Source: Tetrapyrgos nigripes (taxonomy: Eukaryota > Basidiomycota > Agaricomycetes > Agaricales > Campanellaceae). Taken from it: a DNA stretch of 64,000 nt. Below the pieces are notes generated by a model. It made no database searches. It had not been told where the DNA came from and saw nothing but the letters and a program-made list of their open reading frames with translations. Both the position numbers and the translations under genes were made by a program. Location of the stretch: the NCBI GenBank assembly GCA_013368315.1, contig JAACJM010000040.1, positions 372,001 through 436,000 on the forward strand, written 5' to 3'. Within the stretch, counting starts at the first letter, position 1. The number at the start of each line of letters is the position of its first letter. Below, piece by piece: positions 32,497-43,724 of the stretch.

Positions 32497-34278
32497 TTAT
32501 GGCTCAATCAACCAAGGATGATGTAACAGCTCCTCCGCCGTTGCCCGCGTGTAAGAATCCAAATCCAGCATCTTCAACAAAAAGTCCCGACAGTGTCCAG
32601 ACAAAACCACCTGGCCTTCCGTTATTCTTTCCATGATTTCGTCTAGTGTAACGCGAGACCTAGGATCAGGGCCAAACCGCTCCTTCACACCAGGTAGTGC
32701 CTCATGATGATGCAGCTCCTCCAACATTTTGTAAAATTGCTCATCGTTGGGTTTCCTGCGAGGAAGAATGGATGGCAATAAGTATGAGGAAGAACTGGGG
32801 TTGGACTTGAGGTGACCCACCAGTATCAGGGTCAAGAAAGAAAGACGCTGAATGACTCCCTTGCATCAATCCTGGTGGAAAGTCTCCGAATATCCTCCAT
32901 AAAAGTGCTGGGACACTCCTATAAGGAATGTTTTCAGGGAGAAATGTCTGCCAGAAGGTAAAAAAGCTGTCACGACACAGAAGGCTGGACATGGGTTATC
33001 AGAATGAGACTATAAGAAAGCACACAGTGTACCGTACACCCCGCATCTCAGATATCGTGGAGACCTGCCGTTGTCCCACCAATTATCAATTCTGGTGGGC
33101 GATACCAAGAACAAGTGGATACAGACTTAGCCCAGGCATCTGATACGTCTTCCGAAATGGATGCTGTCGTTTAAAACAAATAATATGAGTATCAGCGGCA
33201 CGCAAGGGCATGTAAAAGAAAGCTCACAAATACTAAGACCAAAGTTGGACAGTACAAAGGTCGAAGAGTTCCACCATGCAAGGTCCCGTATGTTGTTTGG
33301 TTCAACGAAATGCGGGCGACTGGGATGGATGAAAACGCTCGTGCCGTCCTCCAGTTTACAGAGCTGGCCTGGATTGCTTTCTGGATCGCCATCACTGGCA
33401 ATGGGGGACAAAGATGCTTCGTATCCCATGATTGGACTTTTTGTACCCAGCATGATATTCCAAGGCGACACATCTACATGTTCCCTATCAAAACACTGAG
33501 AATTGTACAGGGAAAGGGAAGAGACATACCACAATGGAAAACACCGCAAGCATTACTATAATACACAGCCAACAAGACATCCCTCATAATCTTCTTAACC
33601 ACGTCTTCAGGTAGCCTTCTTTCCCCAAAAGAGAGAAATCTGAGGACTAGGAGGCTCAATTCCATCAGCTCCGTGACTATACAGAGATGGGATCCGTAGC
33701 GACTTTTTTCGACAAAGAAATCGAGGAGTTTAGGGACATGATGATGGAGAGTGCCAGCGTGGTTGAAGGTACGATGTTGGTCCAGCAGTCGCAAGCAGTT
33801 GACTTCGTTAGTGCGGAATCCAGCTGTCTCTTCTCCTGGACGTGTCAAGGATGTAAAAATACGATCTCTGGAAATAGCAGGCTTTGAACACATACCACAC
33901 AAGATTTTCACTGCAACACAGGGACCGTTCACGTCAGTTAAATCTTTCGCCAGCCAAACAGTAGACGAGTCGCTTGCATCCAAATTCCTGATGACTTCAT
34001 ACCGGCCATCACCAAGAATGTCGCCCGTGTTAGTTGGGCGGCGTGTATGCAGATGAATCTACAAGGAATGAAACGAAGGATGGCAGAGAAGAAGCAGAGG
34101 AAGACGAATGAAAAGCGGCGCGTCTGCAATTCGCGTGGTTATTCCAGCGAGACTTGGTATAAATTCCTACTCCTCCTCCTACTACGCAATGAAGATTGCA
34201 GTTGACTTTGAAACTCAGGAGAGATGTGGTAGTGTTACGCACGATCCTATGGCTATGAGCTGCGACATGTCGTAACAT
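32497..34278 (-). CDS. Protein kinase, SRPK/CMGC-like, with an unusual activation motif
   Basis: Minus-strand exons spell a kinase domain: GDGRYEVIRNLDASDSSTVW (weak Gly loop), VAVKIL with the ATP-binding Lys, a helix-C region GFRTNEVNCLRLLDQH, hinge LCIVTELM, catalytic loop VFHCDVSPWNIMLG (spliced at Asp, with HxD and Asn kept), then STFVLSNFGLS where DFG is expected, then SWYRPPELIIGG as the APE-like motif. The C-lobe follows: IPYRSVPALLWRIFGDFP and LLKMLDLDSYTRATAEELLHHPWLIEP. Hydrophilic kinases of this group phosphorylate Ser/Thr. The Asp of DFG is Asn here, which may lower or abolish activity. The first exon (34278-34186, MLRHVAAHSHRIVRN) is a tentative choice; the internal exons are better supported. 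Confidence 0.75.
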
Positions 34279-34308
34279 GTTGATCTTCAACTTCATCAGG
34301 ATTTTGGA

Positions 34309-34370
34309 GAGAAAGAGAGAAAGAAATTTATTACACGGCATGGTCCACGAGTTGAACACCGGTTTCCAGG
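34309..34370 (-). repeat. Dispersed 60-bp sequence shared with 62.1 kb
   Basis: After a GA-rich run, the sequence gaaatttattacac.gcatgg continuing tcca.gagttgaac.ccggtttccagga occurs here and at about 62075-62130. On the minus strand both encode a C-terminal LLETGVQL(V/M)DHAV followed by a stop and AATAAA, so it looks like the 3' end of a repeated gene or element. Confidence 0.7.
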
Positions 34371-34599
34371 AGTCTTGGACTACTTTGATGCGAGTCGCCT
34401 TGTACCATCAGACCTTGCAATATCGCCGAGCGTGAGCCATCTGGGCACACGGAATGTTCAAGATGAAGATGCATGGTTCTCGTTACCACGTCCATCACCA
34501 ACCTCCGCCAAAATAAGCAATAAAGCATGTCCAGGTCCAAGAAAGAGTATATACTTAGATACAAAAAATGTCCGGGAGGGTTATGTAGACGGGCTTCTT

Positions 34600-36359
34600 T
34601 CAGACTTCTATAGTAAAACTAGTCACTTGAGGCAGATAGGCTGCCCCAGCTAGATCGACGATATGCACGTCATCATATGCACTGGCACCGTTGTACCCTC
34701 CAAAGAAAAAAAGTCTACTGTCAGCCAAGATGGAGACGTGGTATCCTCGAGGTGTTGGAAATTTGCCCAAGACTTGGCGATGCTCGTATTGTAGATTAAC
34801 TGTGAGAAATGTATAGACTTGTTAGGGCAGTAAGTGGTTCAGTGAAGGTATTACGCCGTACCAAGATTGAAAAATTTCATATCATTCACGTATTCTGCAC
34901 CGTTGTGTCCGCCTTGGATAAACAGATACGAACCTACCTGAGTGGAGGTATGTGATAGACGTTTGTATGACTCGGGGAGTTCAATTATAGTCCATTCTAA
35001 CGAATCTACGTTTGCAAAGGAGAATTTCAGTGAGTCAGCCATGCCATGGAAGAGAAAGCAAACACACCTAGATTCAGTAACCAGACTTCTGCAAAACAGT
35101 CTTTGCCATCACTTCCTCCAACCACAATCATCATATTCCCAACCAGATTCGCTGTGTGGTATCCTCTAGGAGTCGGAAAATTTTCCCTTCCATGTCGGTC
35201 AAGCATCCCTCTTGGGCGTACCCTCTCCCATTCCATCTTCGCAACATTTAGCGCCCAGACATCATTCAAAGCCATCATACCATTTCCTCCTCCAAACACC
35301 CAAATCTTGCCTCCATAGTAGACAGCAGTATGTGCACGACGTGGCGCAGGTATCTCTCCTTGTATATCTGGCCGCGTCCATCGTCGTGTCGTGGTATCAA
35401 GGATATAAACAGCATCAGAGTAACTGGAGGATTGACCACCACCAAATATGTATATTTTACGGTCGACAAGGGTAGCGGTATGGGCACGAGAAGGAGGGGG
35501 TATATCGCCGACAGTCTCGGGATGGGTCCATTGCATCGTTTCTATAATTGGTAGACCATGTCAGTAGTCATTCTTTGTCAATCCATACACGTACGGAATG
35601 TGTATGTACATTGAGAATTCGGAGATATCACTTACCGACGTCAAAACAGTATATATCTCTGCTCGTCTCTTTATCATCGCACCCTCCAAAGACCCAAGCA
35701 GTCGTATCCACCAGAGTGACAGTATGCCCCCTCATTGTCCGCGCTGGGCAGGTTCCAAAGACGGGAGCCCGACTCCAATACATGATAGTACTCGGTGCAG
35801 GTTCAGCGTCTTTATCATGGGGTAACCGAGGCGTCGTTCGTATCCGTGGTGATGAAGGAGCGAGATTCCCCGAACCCATATGTCGAACACTTGGTGATTT
35901 CGTAGGATGACCTTCCCTGTCCCTATCCTTCCTCTCTCGATGCCCATGCTCATCTTTCATCGTCGAATGGGAAGAATTGGAAGAGGCGGAAGGTGTAGTA
36001 CGGCGTGCACCGGACGAGCTCGAGGACGAGTCACGATTATCAGGTTCACTGTTTCGGCTCGGTTTCCTAGAGCTGCCCGATCTTCTGCTAGTGGTTCCGA
36101 GGTTACTTTGCGATCCACCGCCGCCGGAAGAGGAAGAATGTGCGTAGGTCGGTCCACCTAAAGTTGCTGAAGACCTTGCTGCAGTTGAAGTGAAATAGGG
36201 TGAATTGGGGTAATCTGGAGTAGTAGGAGTGAATGGACCATGTTCGGGAACGTCGGTGAGGGGAGTCCTCATGGCGGGGGTTGAAGCCATTTCAGGAAAT
36301 GAATCTTCTCGTTCGTCGTCTGAAGCCCCCAAAATGGAGGGTGTGGTAATAACAGACAT
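34600..36359 (-). CDS. Kelch-repeat protein
   Basis: Four exons (36359-35636, 35541-35068, 35005-34862, 34799-34600) encode 513 residues. The first ~190 residues are Ser/Pro/Arg-rich and likely disordered. Then come six or so kelch repeats with the usual GG and following Tyr/Trp: RGHTVTLVDTTAWVFGGCDD, SRAHTATLVDRKIYIFGGG, RRAHTAVYYGGKIWVFGGG, RGYHTANLVGNMMIVVGGSD, LSHTSTQVGSYLFIQGGHN and RGYHVSILADSRLFFFGGYN. The repeats form a beta-propeller, a protein-interaction platform. The arrangement recalls fungal cell-end or signalling kelch proteins (Tea1/Ral2-like), but there is no coiled coil or BTB domain to settle the role. Confidence 0.88.
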
Positions 36360-36510
36360 GCTGCAAATTGAAAGAAGTTTACATCGGCAAAGACCGCGGG
36401 TATAGATCGTTTGGCGACAATTCAGACATGGTAAAAATACATGAGATTTGCAAACTATTCTACAAGAAAGCTATTGTACACATTATATTGGAAGGGTTCA
36501 AGGTTTTAAG

Positions 36511-37438
36511 TTAAGCAGTAGTCTCTCCTTTATCGAGTTTGGACTGAGCTTCAGCAGAGACCGTTCCAGCGGTGCTGTCCAAACTAAAGAGGGGACCGTA
36601 AGCGAGAAGTTTATAAGCAAGGACATGGCAGGAATGCTTACAGTTTCGTCTCCAAAGACTGCAACTTCTTCGCTTCATCTTCGTTGACCTTGCTGGGGTC
36701 AACTTGAGGAGGTGAGTTGGAACGAGAACGACGTTCGGCTCTGAGAAAAGTGTTAGCCTGAACAATCTCGAAAAGAGTAAACACACATACGAAATACGAG
36801 CAGCGTCCTTCACAGCAGCCTGCTGCAAGACCGAGGATTCAACAGTCTTGTCTGTAGTAGTCTGAGGGTGTTTGGCAGCGGCAGCCTGTGCTTCAGCGGC
36901 CAAAGATCCAGGAGGCGGCCTGTAACCCAGAGCCTTGTGTTCTTCAGACATCAATTTGCGAGCATCAGCTGTTGCAAAAAGACGAAGAAACATCAATGAC
37001 GAGCCCAAAGATAATCCTAGCACCACTTCTCACCTTCACTGATAGTCTGCAAATCAATACCATCAACAACAGTGCTCTTCGGGATGGGGTGACCTCTCTC
37101 GCTCTCAATCCTGGCAGCATCGCTCAATGCGGCCTTTTTCAACAGGTCTGGTGGAGGAGGTGAAGGTCCGCCTTGAGGGTGCTTAGCAGCTGCTGCCTGG
37201 GCTTCGGAGGCAAGAGAGCCAGGAGGAGGACGGTAGCCCAAAGCTTTGTGTTCGAGGGACATGATCTTCCTGGCCTCAACCTCGCCAATCGAGTTGAGGT
37301 CGATATTCCCTCCTGACCTATAAAGTCGCCCGGCCATCAGCTGCCAGATCCTGAAGATACATATTGATAGATGAGAACATACACTTTAAGAGCGGCGTCA
37401 TGGACAGCGACTTCAGTCATCGTCGCAGTGGCGGACAT
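36511..37438 (-). CDS. SMP-domain (seed maturation/LEA-like) protein
   Basis: Five exons (37438-37383, 37317-37034, 36968-36791, 36740-36642, 36583-36511) encode 229 residues. Two near-identical SMP units are seen: ARKIMSLEHKALGYRPPPGS + LASEAQAAAAKHP and ARKLMSEEHKALGYRPPPGS + LAAEAQAAAAKHP, each followed by an Ala-rich helix (LLKKAALSDAARIE, VLQQAAVKDAARIS). The C-terminus is charged. Plant and fungal SMP proteins are hydrophilic and linked to desiccation or stress tolerance; in fungi the role is inferred. No signal peptide; probably cytosolic. The gene looks intact. Confidence 0.85.
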
Positions 37439-38123
37439 ATTGGCGTTTGAGAGTGAAAAAGTGCTATGCAATGAGAAGAGGAAATAGAACGTGAAGGGAA
37501 AGATAGTTCAAGTTGAATTTGCTATCAAACTGCGGTCTGGGTACCCCACCTTATATACGTCTCGGGGGCCCCAATGCCAAACGACACCTGCAACAAACGT
37601 CATTGGTGGTCTAATACTAGCGCTCCTTTCTAAATTGTCGCTATAAGCGAGGCTATTAATATTGTATCCACGGATCAAGCGAGACAATGTCCTTGGAGCG
37701 TCGGTGGAGCAAATTTTGGACGGAGGTGGAGTTCAAGGTCAAGACGCACAACGGTCAGGTGAATGGACGCGTCACATTACGCGTCAAGCAATCTACGCAG
37801 AAAAGAGCTCTTTATTCGAGAAACTTATGGATACATGGAGAGGGCATGATATGATACAGCGTAGCATACCAGAGTACAAGATGCCAAAATTAGATACAGG
37901 CATTGGCGAATGATGTCCACAAATAGCGAGAGAGGGTGTACATAGTAACAATGGAGCTTCCGAATAGAAACAGTCGCTGCGGAGACGTTCTCGTTGACCA
38001 AGTGGATCCACAGCAGCCTCGGCGATCAAATACCGACCCGTCTCCACCAGCGGCGCCAGGGATACCAGGTGTAGGACTCACTCGCTTCAACGCTTCAAGT
38101 GCTCCAAATACTTCAGAAACACT
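37439..38123. other. Intergenic, no clear gene
   Basis: Contains the SMP promoter side and the 3' flank of the next gene. Short frames only. Confidence 0.4.
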
Positions 38124-38746
38124 TCAGCACCTCACACTCCAAGGAGAATACATAAATGACGGTGATGTAGATGTGTGCCATGCATATGCCATCATTCCAC
38201 ATCCAAAAGCGAACGACCTATCCGACCATCGAGATGGAGACATCACATATGAAAAGCGTCTGATGAGTCTATAATCGATAAGGTTGGAATGGTAAATGTC
38301 AGAGTCGGAATCGACATCCATAGAGGTGTACTCTTCATCTACGTCCATAGCTATGTTGATAGCGGGACTCGTGCCAGTGTCACCGAGTGGCCAATCCAGA
38401 TCCATTGGTTCAGGGTCTGAACCGAGGGAGGGTGCTGGTGAGCAGGAATAAAATGGTTTAGGCGTGCCCGTAGGATAGTAGTAAGGAACGGGAGCAGAAG
38501 GAACGACGTTATATCTGGATGTTGTTAGAGGGATTGGCTGGGGTAGGGCACCTAGACACTCGAATTAGCCTCGGTCAAGTCAAATAAAAGCGGCTACTGT
38601 CTCGTACATAGTCTCTCACGTCGTGATTTCCGCTTGCGTCCGCGTTCAGTCTTGGAGCTAGGACCAGGCCAAGGCCGACCCCGTCTGGTGGAACCAGCCA
38701 CCGAAACCGAGTGTCGAGTGAGTGTAATAGGGAAACTGGATGCCAT
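38124..38746 (-). CDS. Hypothetical protein, basic N-terminus and acidic middle
   Basis: Two exons (38746-38608 and 38551-38124) join in frame to a 188-residue protein. The N-terminus is basic (GSTRRGRPWPGP and TERGRKRKSRRERL, a possible nuclear signal). The middle is Pro/Tyr-rich (VPSAPVPYYYPTGTPKPF), then an acidic MDVDEEYTSMDVDSDSD, then IDYRLIRRFSY. No known domain. The single in-frame splice, lack of stops and biased composition support a real gene. Confidence 0.5.
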
Positions 38747-39397
38747 GACTCCGATAGTGTTTGTGCCTTGGGTTCGCAGAATCAAGGACTAGAGAATACT
38801 GACAACGAGTGGCGAATAATACGGAAGAAGGAAAAGAGGGGGATTTTGAAGAACTTTGAGCTGCTTTTTGAGGGGCGTACTATCAATACCTTCAAGAGCC
38901 ATTGTCAATTTGCAGATCCTTTTTTGCATCTCTTTTTGCGAGGCGGTGATTTGCAGATAAAGAGTGGAGAGATCGGGTGACAAAGGATGAGAGGCACAAA
39001 AGCCGAATCAACGTGCAGCTGAAGGGATCAGATATATGTATATGTTAAGGCCCGTGTCTAGGTCGTGTGTGTAATACCAGCAGTTGCATGAGGTCGACTT
39101 GTCACGAGGGATTTCGAGAATGGCGAGCAAGGCGAGACACCTCCGATTCTAGAGGTGTGCAAGAAATTCGCTGAAGGCAACTGAGGGCTGGAACGTAGTG
39201 CGAAGCAGAGGTTGGCAAGACGATGGTGGATGAGTGTAAAACCTCGTAAAGCGCGTCAGGCAACCCCGACTAATCGTCTGGTCGGTGACAAAGCGGCTCG
39301 GGTGAACCCTTCTCTAACTTCCGCGACGTATATATATATCTACAGATGGCCTAAACGTCAAGCTACAAGATTCAGGCCCTTGGTCTTCTGTACCTCC
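38747..39397. other. Intergenic, no clear gene
   Basis: Short frames only. The 3' end, with a tatatatat run at 39330-39338, is the promoter region of the first SurE-like gene. Confidence 0.4.
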
Positions 39398-40597
39398 ATG
39401 AAGCCATTTGCTTCCATCTTTGCTGCAGCTGTGGTCTTTGGTGCCCAAGCCCAGAATGTCGTACTCAGCAACGACGACGGTAATTAAATTGTTTGCTAAA
39501 CATTTGTTTTCCTGCTCATACCAATGCAACATAGGTTGGGCAGTCGCTGCAGTTCGAGCTTTTGATAATGCACTCAAAGGGAACGGATACCAGGTATGCA
39601 GAATCTTCCATACTGACAGCATTTTGTTCACGTTCCTTAAGGTTGTTCTTTCCTGCCCTGCCGTAGACAAATCTGGCACTGGTTCATCTACCGCAACTCC
39701 TACAACCTTAAGTACACCCTGTGAATTCAACACCTGTCCAGTTGGTTCACCTGCAACAGGGCACAACGCTTCTGATCGTATGTCCACTTCAGCTACGCAA
39801 ACTGCTACCCAGATCTGATGATACACCGAGCAGCCTTCCTCAACTATGTCAATGCATTTCCCGCTGATGCCGCTCGTTTTGGAATCCAGAACTTTGCCCC
39901 ACAGTTGTTGGGAGGTGTACCTGATATCTTGGTTGCTGGGCCTAACGTCGGGAGTATGCATTCTGCACTTGATTGAAGTATCCTTTTCTCACATATCTCA
40001 CTCTCTCCGTACAGATAACCTAGGGAACACTGTCCAGATCTCGGGAACAGTGTAAGTCTATGTGCATTTGGTTGGATGTCTCATCTGAATGCTTACACTT
40101 ACCAGAGGCGCAGCCTGCGAAGCGGCCCTTCTCGGGGTCCCTTCTATAGCCTTCTCTGGCTCTGGCTCCTCCCTCTCCCTCGTCTCCTACACCACTCTAG
40201 ATACCAGCCCAACCTCAACAGCTTCTCGTGCCGCACTCATCTACGCTTCCCTCTCAACCACCTTCGTCAACGCACTCATCAAGGACGTCGACACAAATAG
40301 TACCCCAATCCTCCCTAGAGGAATTGTGTTAAACGTCAATTATCCCTCCATCAACAACGGATGTGACGACCCACAAGCCTACTCCTTCGTTTTATCCAGA
40401 ATTTTACAAAATGACGGGGCAACGGATGTGTCTACTTGTGGTAGTGATCATTTGCCTACGGAGACTTCAGTGGTCAATACTTCGGGGTGTTTTGCTAGCG
40501 TTAGCGTGTTTAATGCGAGTACAAAGGCAGACGTGGATGCTGACACGCAGGCGTTGTGTTGGATCGGTTGAGCGGTTTTCTTGCATGCTTGCCTTGA
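39398..40597 (+). CDS. SurE-like secreted phosphatase/nucleotidase, copy 1 (C-terminal frameshift)
   Basis: Six exons: 39398-39479, 39535-39593, 39642-39777, 39834-39953, 40015-40051 and 40106 onward. A signal peptide (MKPFASIFAAAVVFGAQAQ) is followed by SurE features: VVLSNDDGWAVAAVR with the metal-binding Asp pair, VVLSCPAVDKSGTGSS, INYVN-like LNYVNAFPADAARFGIQ, LVAGPNVG-NNLGNT with the Asn, and GAACEAALLGVPSIAFSG. The family removes phosphate from nucleotides and similar substrates using a divalent metal. The frame ends early at 40569-40571 (QALCWIG*). One base appears lost after the TQA codons, because the next frame reads VVLDRLSGFLACLP* to 40597, the normal C-terminus. Only about the last 15 residues are affected, so the enzyme may still work. 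Confidence 0.82.
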
Positions 40598-41019
40598 TTG
40601 TCGTCCGAAGGCTTTGGGTTCAGTTGTGCTTAGCAGTTCATTCGGAATGAAGATTTGTTTCCTTTCTGGTCCAGGTTTCAGTGCCTCACTTCGTCCATGT
40701 TGAAGATAGAGCTGCAAGATTAGCTAGAGCATCTACTGGAATGTTTTCGAAACAACCGTTGATCGATGAGCAGTCACTAGTCAAGACAAGGACTCGGAAC
40801 AGGTGACATACAGTACTAGTACATAAATCCACTACAACCAACGTTGTGTACCATATGTCACCCTCATCATCCCCTTCGCTGCGAACCCATCATCTTCTTT
40901 GTCCTCTTAACCATCTTCCACATTTTCGCCTTTGGAGTCGTTGACCCAATTTTGACCACGTCCCAGCTCTGGAAGGGGTTGGACAGAGCCCGACGTCTTG
41001 TCGGATTTCGCATCAAGTT
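40598..41019 (-). pseudogene. Fragment of the Ser-rich gene tail, inverted
   Basis: Minus-strand sequence at about 41010-40865 matches the 3' end of the gene at 53.7-56.6 kb (TPKAK, TKKMMGS and the cgctgcgaacccatcatctt stretch), with many differences. It starts and stops without gene signals, so it is a translocated fragment. Confidence 0.6.
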
Positions 41020-41249
41020 GTTCGATGTAGATGATCCCCACGCTGGCCATGGAGCTCTAAAGTCATTGTTCCGACGGTTGGAATCCTTGGTTCTACGCTT
41101 CTTGAAGAAGCTCAAACGTTCACAAAATTGTCAGTTCGTTGGAATAAATGAACGTGGTTGCTTGTTTGGCAATACAGATGGCTAAAGTATCTCAACTACC
41201 TGATTCTGCAAGTCATGTCTATTGAAGTCCGAATAGAATTTCCTCTCAT

Positions 41250-41468
41250 CGTTCATGATCAAACAACATTAGTATCCATCTGCTTGGAGACCATCACAGC
41301 AATGTTTGACCGAGTAGGTTATCATCATCTTTCTTGCTTTTTGTCCTGTAGAAAAACCATTTGGTCAAGATATCCTGCAATTGAAAGTCAATATGGAACT
41401 GAGATGGAAGGACACTCGGCTCACCCGCTGGGTGCCAAATATCAAGCCAGCTGCGCCTGGCACTGTTT

Positions 41469-41505
<37 letters not shown>

Positions 41506-41959
41506 GAATCAGTGAATGTTTGACTCTAAGATAGACTCAAGAACAGCACGCACGAATGGCAATAGTGATACTGCAGCCAGCGTTCCTTGAACGAGAGAAA
41601 GCAGAACGGATGGAAAGACTGCCAGATAGATTCGTCAGTAAGAACACGAACAGTAAGGTAATTTGCCCTCTGACCCTAGAGCCAACATTGGTAAGACACT
41701 GAAGATTGAGATCCGGACGACCATCGCAACCAGTTCTGATACAGAAGTGTGAATGTAATGACTACAACGACCGATGATCAGTCATCATTAAAAGAAGACA
41801 GGTACTCAGGGTGCTACCTTCAAAGATGATCATGATGGCACAGAAAAGGGCGACTAAGCTCGCGGCCACCCCGGACCTGGAAAGAATGAAAAATCATCGT
41901 TGTCTGAACGACCCAGATAAACTTGAAAGTAAAAGAATGCTCACGGGACTATACTGGAT
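41250..41959 (-). pseudogene. 3' fragment of the membrane receptor gene
   Basis: The minus strand repeats the last exons of the 42.2-43.7 kb gene (LIFGTQR-like region and the segment around the GAGGGCAAAT splice donor) with a deletion in the IT-FTLLYQ exon and an A32 run. It has no 5' part. Confidence 0.75.
41470..41501 (+). repeat. A32 homopolymer
   Basis: Thirty-two adenines in the receptor-gene fragment. The equivalent place in unit 2 has nine adenines and the right arm has four, so the run expanded after duplication. Confidence 0.95.
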
Positions 41960-42206
41960 CCTTGTTCGATGTAGCTGATCCTCACGCTGGCCATGGAGCT
42001 CTGAAGTCATTGTTCCGACGGTTGGAATCCTTGGTTCTACGCTTCTTGAAGAAGCTCAAACGTTCACAAAATTGTCAGTTCGTTTGGAATAAATGAACGT
42101 GGTTGCTTGTTTGGCAATACAGATGGCTAACGAAATATCTCAACTACCTGATTCTGCAAGTCATGTCTATTGAAGACCGAATAAAATTTCCTCTCGTCGT
42201 TCATGA

Positions 42207-43724
42207 TCAAACAGCACTAGTATCCATCTGCTTGGTGACGATGACAGCAAGGTCTGACCGATTAGGTTTATCATCTTTCTTGCTTTTTGTCCTGCAGAAA
42301 AACCATTTGGTGAAGATATCCTGCAAAATGAAAGTCAATATGGAACTGAGATGGAAAGGATACTCGGCACTCACCCGCTGGGTGCCAAATATCAAACCGG
42401 CTGCACCTGGCACTGTTTCAGAAAAAAAAAGAAGAGGGAATCAATGAATGTTTGACTCTAAGATAGACTCAGGAACAGCACGCACGAATGGCAACAGCGA
42501 TATTCCAGCCGCTTGAGTGAGAGAATGCAAAACGGATAGAAAGACTGCCAGATAGATTCGTCAGTAAGAGCACGAACAGTAAGGTAATTTGCCCTCTGAC
42601 GCTAGAGCCAACATCGGTAAGACACTGAAGATTGAGACTCGGACGACCATCGCAACGGATGCTGCATCACTAGATGCCGTTCTTTGCAGGCGACGGAAGG
42701 CAGCCCAGTTCTGATACAGGAGTGTGAATGTAATGACTACAACGACCAATGATCAGTCATCATTGGAAGAAAATCAACAACGCAGGTACTGGAACCTTCA
42801 AAGATGATCATTATGACACAGAAAAGGGCGACTAAGCTCGCGGACACCCCCGACCTGTATGGAAAGAACGAGAAACCATCGTTGTATAAACGACCCAGAT
42901 AAACTTGAAAGTAAAAGAATGCTCACGGGACTATACTGGATATGTTGCAGTACATTCCTGAAGGATCTCGATGGACCAAATCGGGATTTACGATGCCATA
43001 CTAGTAAAACATATGAGATAGAATAATTATGTTGAAGAAAAGTGACTCACTACAAGACTCCCCGTGAAAACCATCACCCATGTCACTGGAGACCCAGCAT
43101 TCAACTACAGGAACGTCAGTTTACGAGGTGTTTCTGCCTGACCCGACCTCAAACTCAACCAACCACTTACCACCATAACTTTCCACCGAAGAGGTTTGGT
43201 ACGGGATTTCAAAGTGGCGTTCACGGCTAAGTAGAGCTGTCGTTGATACAAAGCAATTAGATCAAGGCATGGTTCCTTGTTAAGGCCAGACGTACCCGCA
43301 AAAGAATTCCTAGCGTAGCACATGCATTACTGCGAAAATGTTAGGAAGCCACGCTCAGAAGGAGGTAGTAGGAAGTTACTGACGATGGAGGACCTGCATA
43401 TATGAGAGCGGCCTGGACAGTGCAAAATGCATGTGCGGGTGGAGGCCCAGTTTGATGCCCAACCAAAAGCAAATAGGATATACACCAGACAATCCATCCG
43501 GACATGAAAATATACCAGATTGTGGAGCGTCGCACCCCAGGTGACAGTGCCGCAGTCGAGAGTACCATTGCCACTGTGATCAAACCGAATATTTGCAAGG
43601 TGTTATAAGTCCATAAGAGGATATCGTTTTGCGAAGCACCTGGCTGCAAAGCTGAAGCAGAATCTCCGGAGTGCTCACCGCTGGTGAGGCTGAAGAGACC
43701 GTTACTCGTTGACAGACCAGACAT
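42207..43724 (-). CDS. Multi-pass receptor-like membrane protein, left-arm copy
   Basis: About ten exons on the minus strand starting at ATG 43724 (MSGLSTSNGLFSLTSGEH). Hydrophobic segments: QIFGLITVAMVLSTAALSP, STIWYIFMSGWIVWCISYLL, TVQAALIYAGPPS…NACATLGILL, SPVTWVMVFTGSLV, ASLVALFCVIMIIFEG/VITFTLLYQ, VSIFSVLPMLALA and SLLPFV…PGAAGLIFG, about seven in all. The C-terminal tail is basic (FFCRTKSKKDDKPNR). The pattern fits a seven-helix receptor of agaricomycetes; the ligand and coupling are unknown. One intron starts with GC (42592-42591) and keeps the frame. It is divergent from the desaturase gene, 570 bp apart. The last exons exist again in the tandem unit beside it. Confidence 0.7.

Larger units (their letters stand above)
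41020..42943. repeat. Tandem duplication of about 945 bp
   Basis: Unit 1 is about 41020-41959 and unit 2 about 41964-42943. The words ttcgatgtag, atggct and ctcacgggactatactgga recur at offsets 944, 945 and 984. Unit 1 lacks about 40 bp of the receptor exon that unit 2 keeps. Each unit holds the 3' part of the receptor gene (minus strand) plus a bit of the Ser-rich gene fragment. Confidence 0.85.

Noticed and set aside
33470..33640. Missing catalytic Asp in the kinase loop
   Set aside because: Splicing TGTG|gtatgt to catgtag|AT gives HCDVSPWN, so the Asp is present.
41470..41501. A32 run as the tail of a retroposed cDNA
   Set aside because: The same site in the sister unit and in the other arm has short A-runs within the same sequence, and introns are kept; this is homopolymer growth.
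41150..42450. Plus-strand frames such as QYRWLTKYLNYLILQVMSIE
   Set aside because: Antisense of the receptor gene's last exons and 3' flank.
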